A DNA stretch of 64,000 bases from CAWGXG01 sp963826505. GTDB lineage: Bacteria > Chloroflexota > Anaerolineae > Aggregatilineales > Aggregatilineaceae. The position numbers were made by a program, and so were the translations under genes. Below are positions 1-8,547 of the stretch, piece after piece. The notes beneath the pieces are model-generated. The model saw only the letters and a program-made list of their open reading frames with translations, searched no databases and had not been told where the DNA came from. How positions within the stretch are numbered: the first letter of the stretch is position 1; each line of letters begins with the position of its first letter. The stretch spans positions 372,001 through 436,000 of the forward strand of contig CAWGXG010000007.1 of assembly GCA_963826505.1 (NCBI GenBank), in the 5' to 3' direction.

Positions 1-60
1 TCCTCTCCATAACATAGGGGAGGAGATTTAGGAATAGGGCTGAGTGGGCCGGGGGGTGAG
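1..60. repeat. dispersed hairpin-type repeat, copy 1
   Basis: The stretch contains two short complementary arms (cctctcc and ggggagg) followed by gatttaggaatagggctga. A related arrangement, ggggaaggatttagggaggggctga preceded by a complementary arm, recurs at 39960-40062. I see no coding potential. It looks like an interspersed palindromic element left in intergenic space. Confidence 0.4.
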
Positions 61-125
61 ACATTCTGAGTTTTGTTTGCCAGACGCGCTGACAAGTTTT
101 GCTCACACCCCACATCTCGCAAGAG

Positions 126-154
126 TTGACAGATCGTCCGATTCGACGCATAAT
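126..154 (+). promoter_or_regulatory. predicted sigma70-type promoter for the ABC permease genes
   Basis: TTGACA at 126-131 and CATAAT at 149-154 are separated by exactly 17 bases. It lies about 185 bases upstream of the first permease. Just downstream (164-189) is an imperfect palindrome with TAGA-CAA and TTG-TCTA arms that could be an operator. No other gene is visible in 1-338. Confidence 0.5.
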
Positions 155-338
155 CCACGTTGTATAGACAATTTGGGTAATTTGTTCTATCACTTGTCAG
201 GCTGGCGATAATGCTTTTAACCGCAACTGCCCCCACGTTTGCAGGCCGTATGGTGCCGCGCGGGACACCCTGCTGGTTCCTCTCGCGTCACGCGCCGATC
301 CTCACGTCATCCGGACTGCTGCTCGAAAGGAACTGCCC

Positions 339-2309
339 ATGATCGAGTGGCTCGACTCGTCTTTGTTCACCGTGATGAACACCGTCACCGTCACGCGTGC
401 CTGGCCGTTGATCGCGCTCGCGTCCCTGCTCATCGTGTGGCAGGCGCAGCGCAAGCGGCTGCACGCGAGTGTGTGGGCCGTGTTCGGCCTGGGCGGATTT
501 ATCGCGGCCAGTGAAATCGTGCGCGCCCTGATCCCCGACGCGGGCCAGACCTTCGCGCCCGGCGAAAAAGTGAGCACGTCCTACACCTTATGGTCCGACC
601 CGGCCTTTCGATCCGATTTCGGGCTGCTGCTGGTGGGGATCGCGTTTTTCGTCGTGATCGCGGCGCTGACCCGGTGGGCCCGGCGCTACGCCGACCAACC
701 CATGTCGCAAGGCCGCGCCAGCGCCGTGCTCAGCGCGTTCTTCCTGGCGCTGCCCCTCGTGATCTGGGTGTGGGCCTGGGCGCGGTTTGTCTTCGCCGAC
801 GATTACACCGATCTCGTGCTGCCCGCGCTCGGATTCGTGGCGGTGTTGGCGGTGAGCGCGCTGGTGTGGAGCCTGCTCGAAGGGATGCCGCGCAACCTGA
901 TCTTTGTGGCGCTGGTCGTGATCGTGATCCTGGGGCAGATGCGCTGGAACGCCACGCGCCCGCCGGGATCCATGTTCGAATCGAACGGCTCGGTCCCGAC
1001 CGTCCTCGCGTTGATCCCCTTGATCGCGGGTGTGCTGCTGGCGCAAACCATACACACCTGGCTGCCGCGCCGCCAGGTCGTGACGATGGCCTGGCAAATC
1101 GCGGGCGGCGTGTGGGGCCTGGCTCTGTTCGGCTGGCTGGTGCGCTTCCTGGGATTCTACGATTTCCAGAACTCGTATGGGTTCGCCCTGGGATCGGTCC
1201 TGAGCGCGCCGGTGATGGCGCTCAAAGTGTTGAGCGGTGCATATTATTCGCTCGTGCCGGGCACCGTGGCGGATGACGCTAACATAGCCAACATGGAACG
1301 CTGGGAATCCGGGCTGGCGTTGTTGGCCGGTGCGGCGATCTGGCTGCGCGTGGTAGTCGCCTTGTGGCGGCGTCCGGTCCTGTCGGAACAGCGTCCGCTG
1401 GCTGTGGAGTTGTTCGGACGGCGCAGCATGGACCTCACGATCGACCAGCGGCGCGCGATGCTCGCCTTCGTGCTGATTACCCCGGCGGTGCTGCTGCGCA
1501 CCTTTACCACCTTCTACCCCTTTTTGCAGACGATTATTCTGTCCGTCCAAAAATACAACCCGGCCTTCCCACCGCGCCGCTACATCGCGCTGCACAACTT
1601 CGAGCGGCTCTCGACCGATCTGGTCGTGCGTGAAAGCCTGGAATTCACGATTCTGTTCGTGTTCGCCTCGACCTTTTTCCAGATGGTGATCGGGCTGGCC
1701 GTCGCGCACCTGCTCAACGCTAATTTCCGGCTGCGTCCGCTGGCGCGCACCATCAGCCTGATCCCATGGGCTGTGCCGATGGTCGTCGCGGCGATCGGCT
1801 TCCGCTGGATGTTCGACGACCAGTTCGGCATGATCCCGGACCTGCTGAAGCGGGTGTTTGATTTCCGCGAGAAATGGCTGGTCGACCCGACGAATGCCCG
1901 GATTGCGGTGACGTTCGTCAACGTGTGGAAGAGCATGCCGTTCTGCGCCTTGCTGTTGTTAGCCGGGCTGCAAGGCATCAATCTCGATCTGTACGAGGCG
2001 GCCAAAGTGGACGGCGCGAACTGGATCGACTCGCTGCGCTTCATCACCGTGCCGATGCTGCTGCCGATCATCGTGACGGTGACCATGTTCATGCTCGTGT
2101 GGCAGTTGGCTGTGTTCGATCTGCCCTTCGCCATGACAGGCGGTGCGCCGGGCTTCTCGACGACCGTCGTCGCACAAAAAATCTACCTGGAGATCAACTC
2201 GCTGAATTACAGCTATGCCGCCGCGATCAGCATCGCGCTGGTGGCGGTGGTGAGCGCGATCGGCGGGATGGGCCTGTGGGCGCTGCACCGCGTGGAAGTG
2301 AGAGGGTAG
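339..2309 (+). CDS. sugar-type ABC transporter permease with long N-terminal membrane extension
   Basis: The C-terminal ~280 residues match a MalF/UgpA-type permease: transmembrane segments flank the conserved cytoplasmic EAA loop, which starts near E553 as EAAKVDGANWIDSLRFITVP and contacts the ATPase. The first ~370 residues are an additional hydrophobic block with about eight or nine putative membrane helices. Typical MalF-like subunits are near 300 residues, so this 656-residue protein is more than double length. The ATG at 339 has AAGGAA seven bases upstream. The second permease follows at once. Solute-binding protein and ATPase are not in the window. The substrate is unknown, and a carbohydrate is inferred from family. 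Confidence 0.85.
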   Translation: MIEWLDSSLFTVMNTVTVTRAWPLIALASLLIVWQAQRKRLHASVWAVFGLGGFIAASEIVRALIPDAGQTFAPGEKVSTSYTLWSDPAFRSDFGLLLVGIAFFVVIAALTRWARRYADQPMSQGRASAVLSAFFLALPLVIWVWAWARFVFADDYTDLVLPALGFVAVLAVSALVWSLLEGMPRNLIFVALVVIVILGQMRWNATRPPGSMFESNGSVPTVLALIPLIAGVLLAQTIHTWLPRRQVVTMAWQIAGGVWGLALFGWLVRFLGFYDFQNSYGFALGSVLSAPVMALKVLSGAYYSLVPGTVADDANIANMERWESGLALLAGAAIWLRVVVALWRRPVLSEQRPLAVELFGRRSMDLTIDQRRAMLAFVLITPAVLLRTFTTFYPFLQTIILSVQKYNPAFPPRRYIALHNFERLSTDLVVRESLEFTILFVFASTFFQMVIGLAVAHLLNANFRLRPLARTISLIPWAVPMVVAAIGFRWMFDDQFGMIPDLLKRVFDFREKWLVDPTNARIAVTFVNVWKSMPFCALLLLAGLQGINLDLYEAAKVDGANWIDSLRFITVPMLLPIIVTVTMFMLVWQLAVFDLPFAMTGGAPGFSTTVVAQKIYLEINSLNYSYAAAISIALVAVVSAIGGMGLWALHRVEVRG

Positions 2310-2322
2310 AGAGGATAATCCT

Positions 2323-3219
2323 ATGACTGCTGCTCAAGAGTGGCTCAACCCCTCGTCCAGGCCAAAGGCGGCCTGCCGCTGTGGCTGCGCAAGCACGGCC
2401 ATTCGATCCTGACTTACGCCGGGTTCGTGGTGTTTGTGATCTTCATTTGCTTTCCGTTTTACTACATCGTGATGTCGTCGGTCACGCCGCGTAACGAGTT
2501 ATTTCACGTTCCGCCGCGCTATTTTCCGTCCTCGCTCACGCTCGACAACTACAGCCGGATGATGAACTCCGTGCCGTTCACCATCTTTTTGCGCAACTCG
2601 CTGATTTTCGCGATCGGGTCCGCGGTGGTGTCAGTGATCGCCAGCGCGATGGCGGCTTATGCCCTGGCGCGCATTAAGTTCCCCGGCAGTAATATCGTCT
2701 ACATGGCGCTGATCATGTCGTCCGCGCTGCCGCAGATCGCCGTCCTGGTCCCGATGTTCGAGACCTTCCAACGCTTCAACCTGATCAACACGCACCAGGG
2801 GTTGATCATCATGATGAGCAGCCTGATGCTGCCTTTCACGATCCTGATTCTGGTGTCGTTCATCATGCAGGTACCGGTCGAGATCGAAGAGGCCGCGCTG
2901 ATCGACGGCGCGAACTTCGTGCAGGTGCTGACGCGCATCGTCCTGCCGCTGATTTTGCCCGGCATCTCGACCATGACCGATCATCAACTTCATCATCAGT
3001 TGGAATGAGCTGCTGTACCCGCTGGTCTTTGCTCAGCGCGAGAGCACGAAAACGCTCAGCGTGGCGCTGATCGAGCTGTCGTCGGATGCGTCGTCCTATA
3101 CCCGCCCGTGGGACATGCTCAGCGCGCTGAGCGTGGTGATGGTGATCCCGGTCCTGCTGCTGGTGCTGGTCGGCCAGCGTATGATCATCGCCGGGCTGTC
3201 GCGCGGCGCGGTGAAGTAA
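2323..3219 (+). CDS. sugar-type ABC transporter permease (MalG-like), frame-disrupted
   Basis: A MalG/UgpE-type inner-membrane permease with about six membrane helices. The EAA loop reads EIEEAALIDGANFVQVLTRIVLP. The reading frame from 2340 stops at 3008, but the expected ending (TIINFIISWNELLYPL through to SRGAVK) continues in another frame to the TAA at 3219. Removing one C near 2977 restores it. At the 5' end the ATG at 2323 has GAGAGG upstream, whereas the open frame begins only at a poor GTG at 2340, so a second indel near 2337 is likely. It pairs with the preceding permease as a heterodimeric channel. I treat it as a functional gene with sequence errors. Confidence 0.75.
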
Positions 3220-3258
3220 AGATTAGAAGCGCGGCCACCGAGATCACAGACAGGAAAA

Positions 3259-3312
3259 GGAGAAACATAGAGGAAAACAAGTTTAGTACCCTTGATTTTC
3301 TCTGTGTTCTCC
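3259..3312. repeat. dispersed GATTTTCTCTGTG hairpin repeat, copy A
   Basis: Arms at 3259-3278 and 3294-3312 are complementary and would form a long hairpin. The core GATTTTCTCTGTGTTCTCC recurs with small changes near 16971 and 58307. It sits between the ABC permeases and the diiron genes and may also act as a transcript end. Confidence 0.5.
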
Positions 3313-3379
3313 CCATCTTACTCCGGGTCCTCAGCGGCGAAGGTATTCAGTTTTTTCCCTAGAGGCGTTACGGCGCACG

Positions 3380-3408
3380 TTGTTGGCGGCTTTAATAATT
3401 CTTATAAT
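3380..3408 (+). promoter_or_regulatory. possible promoter for the diiron/ferredoxin genes
   Basis: A perfect TATAAT at 3403-3408 is preceded by TTGTTG at 3380-3385 with a 17-base spacer. It lies 124 bases before the first diiron gene. A GCCTGT/ACAGGC hairpin lies in the leader between them. The -35 match is weak. Confidence 0.35.
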
Positions 3409-3531
3409 CGTGAAAAGAAACTACTCAAGCGTTAATTTGTGCAATGTTCGCCTGTTTCCGGCTGATCAGACAGGCCGTTTGCCGACCGTCGAGGCCGTGC
3501 GAAGCAGTGTGAGGACAGCGAGGGTAAGCCC

Positions 3532-4746
3532 ATGTCACAGGAAGCATCTCAACACATTTCGATCGAGCAGAACGTCACCATCTTGAAGCGCTACGCCTAC
3601 CTGGAACGCGCCTGTATGCGCACGCTGGCGGGCTGGCTGCCCGGCGTCCCCGAATGGGAAGCCAAGAACGAATTTGGCCTGCATGTCTGGGAGAGCGCCG
3701 ACGCGGCCGACCAACTGCGCGGGCGGCTGCGCGAGCTGCGCAATTACCAGCCGGAGCGCAACCTCAGCCCGGGGCTCGAAACGCTGTTCAGCACGTTGGA
3801 TTACGCGCAAAACACGGCGGAAGTCATCGCCACGGTGTATCTCGTCGTCAAGAAGGCGCTGCTCGACGCCTACCGCACCCACCCCGAAGTCACCTGGTCG
3901 GACTTCGATAACCCCACCGTCAAAGTGACAGCGGGCCTGATCGCCAACACGGAAAAACAGGTCGCCTGGGCGGAACAGTTTTTCCCGACCATCGCGGATC
4001 GCTATCCCGGCTGGGAAGCGTGGCGCGACATCGTCGCGCGTCTGCTGGACGCCGACGGCGGCGCGATGGGCACCGGTCCCCGGCACGCCACGCCCCCGAT
4101 CCCCGAGCGCGCGCTGCTGCTGCCCTGGAAGACCTGCCAACGCGAACAAGGCTGGCTCATCTTCAACCCCGAAGTGGACGCGGAGCCTGATCGTAAAGCA
4201 GAACCGGAGGCCCACCGCCTGTGGCGTTTCAAGCACTACCTCAACGAGATGACCGCTTCCGAGACGCTCGGATCGATCTTGTGGATGACGCCCGAAATGG
4301 AATGGGAATTCCAGCACAATGTCTCGCGCCATCTGTGGGACGAGATGCGTCACAGCCAGCTAGGGCAGACGCGCGTGCAGCAGTTGGGCATGAAGATCGC
4401 CGAGGTGCCGCAGGTCGTGCAGATTTACAACGTGATGATGACGCTGCCCGCCGTCGATCAATACGCGCTGCTGACGACCGTCATCGAGCCGAACGGCATG
4501 CCCGAAAAGCGCGTCAACCGCGAACACTGGGAAGAAATCCACGACGACATCTCGGCGGCGGCGGTCGCGTATGACTGGAGCGACGAGAATTTCCACGTGC
4601 GCTGGGGCCAGAAGTGGACGCCCGTGCTGCTCGAAACTTACCACTACACCGAGACGATGGACGAGATTCACGACCGTCTCGAAGCGTGGATGCTGGAAAA
4701 CACGCCGGTCAAGATGCAAAAGCGCCACGCGCAAGGCATCGCGTAA
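3532..4746 (+). CDS. DUF455-like ferritin-fold diiron protein, subunit 1
   Basis: 404 residues. The C-terminal half carries the ligand pattern of a four-helix diiron protein: NEMTASE (E239/E244), WDEMRHS (E271, H274), a glutamate near 319, and DWSDENFHVRWG (E352, H355). The pattern and the DExxHVxxG ending resemble DUF455 ferritin-like domains. The N-terminal ~200 residues (LKRY, ERACMRTLAGW) are shared with the next gene and I cannot name them. The start at ATG 3532 follows a short GC-rich leader. With the next gene it forms a paralogous pair, suggesting a two-subunit oxidase or oxygenase. The actual reaction is unknown, and the diiron assignment rests on motifs only. Confidence 0.6.
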   Translation: MSQEASQHISIEQNVTILKRYAYLERACMRTLAGWLPGVPEWEAKNEFGLHVWESADAADQLRGRLRELRNYQPERNLSPGLETLFSTLDYAQNTAEVIATVYLVVKKALLDAYRTHPEVTWSDFDNPTVKVTAGLIANTEKQVAWAEQFFPTIADRYPGWEAWRDIVARLLDADGGAMGTGPRHATPPIPERALLLPWKTCQREQGWLIFNPEVDAEPDRKAEPEAHRLWRFKHYLNEMTASETLGSILWMTPEMEWEFQHNVSRHLWDEMRHSQLGQTRVQQLGMKIAEVPQVVQIYNVMMTLPAVDQYALLTTVIEPNGMPEKRVNREHWEEIHDDISAAAVAYDWSDENFHVRWGQKWTPVLLETYHYTETMDEIHDRLEAWMLENTPVKMQKRHAQGIA

Positions 4747-4770
4747 CGCCGGTTATAGACCTCGGGAGAT

Positions 4771-6192
4771 ATGATCATGTCCGTTAAAGCACTGCCCAAT
4801 TCGCGCACCATCGCGGAAAATTCCCGCGTGGAGAATGCGTCGCACAGTCTTAAGCGGTTTTACGTGGCCGAGCGCACGCTCATGCGCACGTTAGGCGCGT
4901 GGTTCGTCGGTACGGCGCAGTGGGACCTCAAACGCCTGCTCAGCGCGCATTTATGGCAAACCGCCCAACACGCCGACGCGCTGCGCACCCGCGTGTTGGA
5001 GCTGCGCTACCCGCGCCGCGACGTGGATCGCAAGTACGATCCTGACGTGCTCAATTTCATGGCGGAGCTGGCCAAAGCATCCGATCCCCAGGAATTTATC
5101 GCGGGCGTGTACGGCGTACTGCTGCCGGGTCTGGTGGCAGATTACCGCGCCTATCTCGATCGCGCCGATCCGCTGGACGACGCGCCGACCGTCTACCGCC
5201 TGCGCCACATTTTGACCGACCTCGAGGCGCAGATCGCTGACATGCAAGCGCTCACCGCGCGCGTGCTGCCCGCCGATCGCCCCAGCGATGCACAATGGCG
5301 CGATTACCTGAGCCGCCTTCTAAACAGCATCGGCGGCCTGGACGGGCTGGGCGAGCGCGCGCCCGCCCCGATCGATCACGCCTGCGCGGGACGGCCCGAT
5401 TTCGACGTGGCGCGCACTGTGCAGCGCGATGCGCGCTGGCGGCCCGCGTTGTTCCACCTGCCGCACGAAAACAAATACGACGAAGCCGGGCGGCTGGCCT
5501 GGAAACGGATCGAGGCACTCGACAAGCGCGTCGCTATGCAGGTCTGGTCGGCTATCAGCCATTTCAACGAAATCTGGGCGGCGGAAGTGCCCGCTTCGGT
5601 GATGTGGGACTTGCCCTCGGAACCCTGGGATTTTTACATGGATCTCGCGCGCTGGACGTGGGATGAAACGCGTCACAGCACGATGGGCTACCGCGCCATG
5701 CAGGGTTGGGGCTGGGATGTGGCCGACCTGAGTCCCTGGGCCAATGGGTTGTATAACGCGCAGGCCAATATTCCCGCCGCGCAGCGCTTGGCCCTGCTGC
5801 ATTACTACGAACAGGGATTGCTGCAAGCCGGGACCAAACAGGTCGAATTGAAAATTCTCGAATCGGCGGGCGACGAAGGCAGCTCGCAAGACATGGATTA
5901 CGATTGGGCCGACGAAGCGATCCACGTCTCGTATGGCTATACATGGCTGCGCCACCTGCTCGGTGATGACCAGGCCGGGCGCGAAGAACTGACCCGCCTG
6001 ACCGACGAAGCACGCCAGATGATCGCTGAGTTTGTCGCCGCGCACAAAGACGATCCCGAAGCCCAGCTTGCGCCCTACTTCGACCGGCTGTATCCCGTCG
6101 TGGCGGCTATGGTTCGCGAGATTCCCGACGACGGACTCGTGATCAACTGGGCGCCCGTCGTGGCAGACGAATCCGTACTTAAGGAGCTGTAG
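4771..6192 (+). CDS. DUF455-like ferritin-fold diiron protein, subunit 2
   Basis: 473 residues and a clear paralogue of the preceding gene. Shared blocks are LKRF, ERTLMRTLGAW, NEIWAAE (E267/E272), WDETRHS (E299, H302), YYEQGL (E347) and DYDWADEAIHVSYG (E382, H385). All six expected carboxylate and histidine ligands of a ferritin-like diiron centre are present. The block AGDEGSS followed by DEAIHVSYGYTW closely resembles the end of DUF455 domains. An extra ~60-residue C-terminal tail is absent from subunit 1. The gap to the upstream gene is 24 bases, with TCGGGAG before the start. A ferredoxin gene follows 4 bases later, implying electron delivery. Function is unassigned. Confidence 0.6.
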   Translation: MIMSVKALPNSRTIAENSRVENASHSLKRFYVAERTLMRTLGAWFVGTAQWDLKRLLSAHLWQTAQHADALRTRVLELRYPRRDVDRKYDPDVLNFMAELAKASDPQEFIAGVYGVLLPGLVADYRAYLDRADPLDDAPTVYRLRHILTDLEAQIADMQALTARVLPADRPSDAQWRDYLSRLLNSIGGLDGLGERAPAPIDHACAGRPDFDVARTVQRDARWRPALFHLPHENKYDEAGRLAWKRIEALDKRVAMQVWSAISHFNEIWAAEVPASVMWDLPSEPWDFYMDLARWTWDETRHSTMGYRAMQGWGWDVADLSPWANGLYNAQANIPAAQRLALLHYYEQGLLQAGTKQVELKILESAGDEGSSQDMDYDWADEAIHVSYGYTWLRHLLGDDQAGREELTRLTDEARQMIAEFVAAHKDDPEAQLAPYFDRLYPVVAAMVREIPDDGLVINWAPVVADESVLKEL

Positions 6193-6196
6193 GGCT

Positions 6197-6469
6197 GTGC
6201 CGAACGTGCATCTGGTCGTGTCGGAGCAGGTTTTCGAGGTAGAGCCGGACGAAACGATTATGGAAGGGGCAGAACGCGCGGGCATCTTCCTGGCACACAG
6301 TTGTCTGAGCGGCACCTGTCGCGCCTGCATGACGCGGGTGATCAAAGGGGTTGTGGAACACGACCCGGAATACATAAACGATCTGAACATCGATCCGTAC
6401 GAAGTCGGGCAGGGTTACCGGCTGCTGTGCAGCTCGTTCGCCCGGACCGACATCGAGTTGGAGAAATAA
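6197..6469 (+). CDS. [2Fe-2S] ferredoxin, plant/adrenodoxin-like fold
   Basis: 90 residues with the classical cysteine spacing C36-x4-C41-x2-C44-x33-C78, which binds a [2Fe-2S] cluster in the beta-grasp ferredoxin family. It starts at a GTG four bases after the diiron gene and is almost certainly translated with it. The likely role is a one-electron carrier to the diiron pair. No ferredoxin reductase is encoded nearby, so the reductase must be elsewhere. Family assignment is firm; the partner assignment is inference from position. Confidence 0.85.
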   Translation: MPNVHLVVSEQVFEVEPDETIMEGAERAGIFLAHSCLSGTCRACMTRVIKGVVEHDPEYINDLNIDPYEVGQGYRLLCSSFARTDIELEK

Positions 6470-6523
6470 CGCACTGGAGCACCACCCACCACGCCGTGAT
6501 CCGGCTGAAACGAGGCTGACCGC

Positions 6524-7315
6524 ATGAACCTGATCGTCTTCCGCGCCCTGTGGGGCATGACTGGCCCGCTAACCGAACAGATTGCGCGCATCGCCGCCGC
6601 CGGGTATGACGGCATCGAAGGCGCGCCGCCCACGCCCGACGAAATGGCGCGCACGGATTTTCTGGCGCTGCTGCGCGCGCATAACTTGCGTTTTATTGCC
6701 GGTACCTCGGTCGAAGCGGTGGAACAAGTGGCTCCCACGCTGGAACGGCTGGCCGCCTACGAACCGCTGCTGATCGATCTGCACAGCGGGCGCGATTACT
6801 TCTCGCGCGACCAGGGCCGCGCTTACTTCGAAACGGCCCTGCGCGCCGAACAGCAAATCGGTATCCCGGTGGGACACGAAACGCACCGGGGCCGGATGTT
6901 CTTCACGCCGTGGGATACCGCCTTCTACCTGCGCGAGTTCCCGGAGCTGCACATCGTGGCCGATTACAGCCATTGGGTGAACGTCTGCGAGCGGCTGCCG
7001 GAGGATCAGGCAGAAGCGCTGGCGCTCGCCAACCAACGCGCCATCCACATCCACGGGCGGGTGGGTTACGAAGAGGGCCCCCAGGTGCCCGATCCCGCCG
7101 CGCCGGAATACGCCAATCACCTGGCCTGGCACGAGTGGCAGTGGGCGCAGATCAAACAGGCGCATGCCGGGCGCGGCGCGAACGCGCTGACCTTTACCCC
7201 CGAATACGGCCCGCCACGCTACCTCCACACCCTGCCGCACACGGACGTGCCGGTGGCGGATCTGTGGCAGGTGTGTTTGTGGGGCGCGGCTCGCGCGCGT
7301 CAGGTTTTGGCGTGA
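6524..7315 (+). CDS. sugar phosphate isomerase/epimerase-like TIM barrel protein
   Basis: 263 residues with the xylose-isomerase-like TIM barrel signature: an opening strand and GYDGIEG, HETHRGR, DYSHW, HIHGRVG and PEYGP blocks that supply the usual acidic and histidine metal ligands. It lies 54 bases after the ferredoxin and is probably the last gene of that unit. Together with the upstream sugar permeases it suggests that the redox module acts on a carbohydrate or polyol-like compound. The substrate cannot be deduced. An isomerase, epimerase or dehydratase reaction are all possible in this superfamily. Confidence 0.7.
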   Translation: MNLIVFRALWGMTGPLTEQIARIAAAGYDGIEGAPPTPDEMARTDFLALLRAHNLRFIAGTSVEAVEQVAPTLERLAAYEPLLIDLHSGRDYFSRDQGRAYFETALRAEQQIGIPVGHETHRGRMFFTPWDTAFYLREFPELHIVADYSHWVNVCERLPEDQAEALALANQRAIHIHGRVGYEEGPQVPDPAAPEYANHLAWHEWQWAQIKQAHAGRGANALTFTPEYGPPRYLHTLPHTDVPVADLWQVCLWGAARARQVLA

Positions 7316-7448
7316 GCGAGGGGGGATCAGTAGCGCGCCGTTTGCCAGCCTTCGCGGCTTTGGCTCTCGCCCAAACGTGCCCCGCGCGCTATACTTCACC
7401 CCACTCATCAGCCAGCGTAATTCTAACCGGGGATAAGTCAGAACCATC

Positions 7449-8534
7449 ATGCGATTGGGAATTATCGGCCTGCCCAACAGCGGCAAGACCACGATCTTTA
7501 ATGCGCTCACTGGAAGTCAATACCCGACCGAGCCGTTTTCGTCCGGCCAACTCGAAGTGCATACCGCCGTCGTGAGCGTGCCCGACGCGCGCCTCGGCCA
7601 TCTCAGCGACGTGTACGCCCCCAAGAAAACCACCTATGCCACCGTCACCTACAACGACATCGGCGGCCTGGATAAGGGCATCGGGGAAGGCGGTCTGAGC
7701 GGGCCGATGCGTAACGAATTGGCCCAGGTCGACGGATTTTTGCACGTGGTGCGCGCCTTCGAAGATGACACCGTGCTCCACGCGCAAGACACCGTCGATC
7801 CGCTGCGCGATCTGGCGACCATCGACGGCGAGTTCTTGCTGGTGGACCTGATCACCGTCGAAAACCGGCTGGCGCGTCTGGACGAAGAACGCAAGAAAGG
7901 CAAAGTCGAGAACAAGGCCCAAAACGCCGCCGAAACCGAATTGATGGAACGGCTGCACGCCCAGCTCGAAGCGGAGCGCCCGCTGCGCGATCTCGACCTG
8001 CTGCCGGACGAGATCAAACTGATTCGCGGATACGGCTTTCTAACGCTTAAGCCGGTGCTGGTCATCTTCAACGCGGGCGACGACGGGGCCGATCCCGCCG
8101 CCGGGCTGGCTTACGAACACCAGCAGGCCATCATGGTGACGCTGCAAGGCAAGCTCGAAGCCGAGATCGCCCAGCTTGATAACGACGAGGACATCGCCTT
8201 TTTCATGGCGGAATACAACATCGAGACGCTCAGCCGCGAGCGCGTGCTGCGCCTGTCTTATGACCTGCTTGGCATTCACTCGTTCTTCACCTACGGCGAG
8301 GACGAAGTCCGCGCGTGGACGCTGCGCAAAGGCGCGACCGCGCTTGACGCCGCCGCCGTGATCCACACCGATCTGGCGCGTGGATTCATCCGGGCGGAGG
8401 TGGTCGCCTACGACGATTTTGTCAGCGCGGGCGACAGCATGAACGAGGTCAAGGCACACGGCAAAATGCGGCTGGAAGGGCGCGATTACGTCGTACACGA
8501 CGCCGATATGCTCGTGATCCGCTTCAACATCTAG
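7449..8534 (+). CDS. ychF: YchF/Ola1-type P-loop ATPase
   Basis: 361 residues, the usual family length. The G1 loop is GLPNSGKTT, the G3 region DIGGLDKG, and the G4 position reads NAGD instead of the common NxxE. A helical insertion near residues 130-180 precedes a C-terminal TGS domain (GEDEVRAWTLRKGATALDAA, then ARGFIRAEVV). This Obg-related protein prefers ATP, associates with ribosomes and is implicated in oxidative stress responses. It begins at ATG 7449 and is followed by an ABC exporter 13 bases later. Identity is strong, and the G4 change is the only oddity. Confidence 0.88.
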   Translation: MRLGIIGLPNSGKTTIFNALTGSQYPTEPFSSGQLEVHTAVVSVPDARLGHLSDVYAPKKTTYATVTYNDIGGLDKGIGEGGLSGPMRNELAQVDGFLHVVRAFEDDTVLHAQDTVDPLRDLATIDGEFLLVDLITVENRLARLDEERKKGKVENKAQNAAETELMERLHAQLEAERPLRDLDLLPDEIKLIRGYGFLTLKPVLVIFNAGDDGADPAAGLAYEHQQAIMVTLQGKLEAEIAQLDNDEDIAFFMAEYNIETLSRERVLRLSYDLLGIHSFFTYGEDEVRAWTLRKGATALDAAAVIHTDLARGFIRAEVVAYDDFVSAGDSMNEVKAHGKMRLEGRDYVVHDADMLVIRFNI

Positions 8535-8547
8535 CCCACAGCGCGCC

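Noticed and set aside
588..1709. Long minus-strand frame (373 codons) opposite the first permease
   Set aside because: Its product is low-complexity, rich in His, Arg and Gln, with no domain. It is the mirror of a GC-rich real gene whose EAA motif is clear.
3380..3586. Short plus-strand frame with a hydrophobic start before the diiron genes
   Set aside because: It overlaps a promoter-like TATAAT and the start of the diiron gene, has no ribosome site, and its product changes character halfway.
3535..4353. Long minus-strand frame opposite the first diiron gene
   Set aside because: The plus-strand frame carries paired ligand motifs shared with its paralogue. The antisense product has none and no ribosome site.
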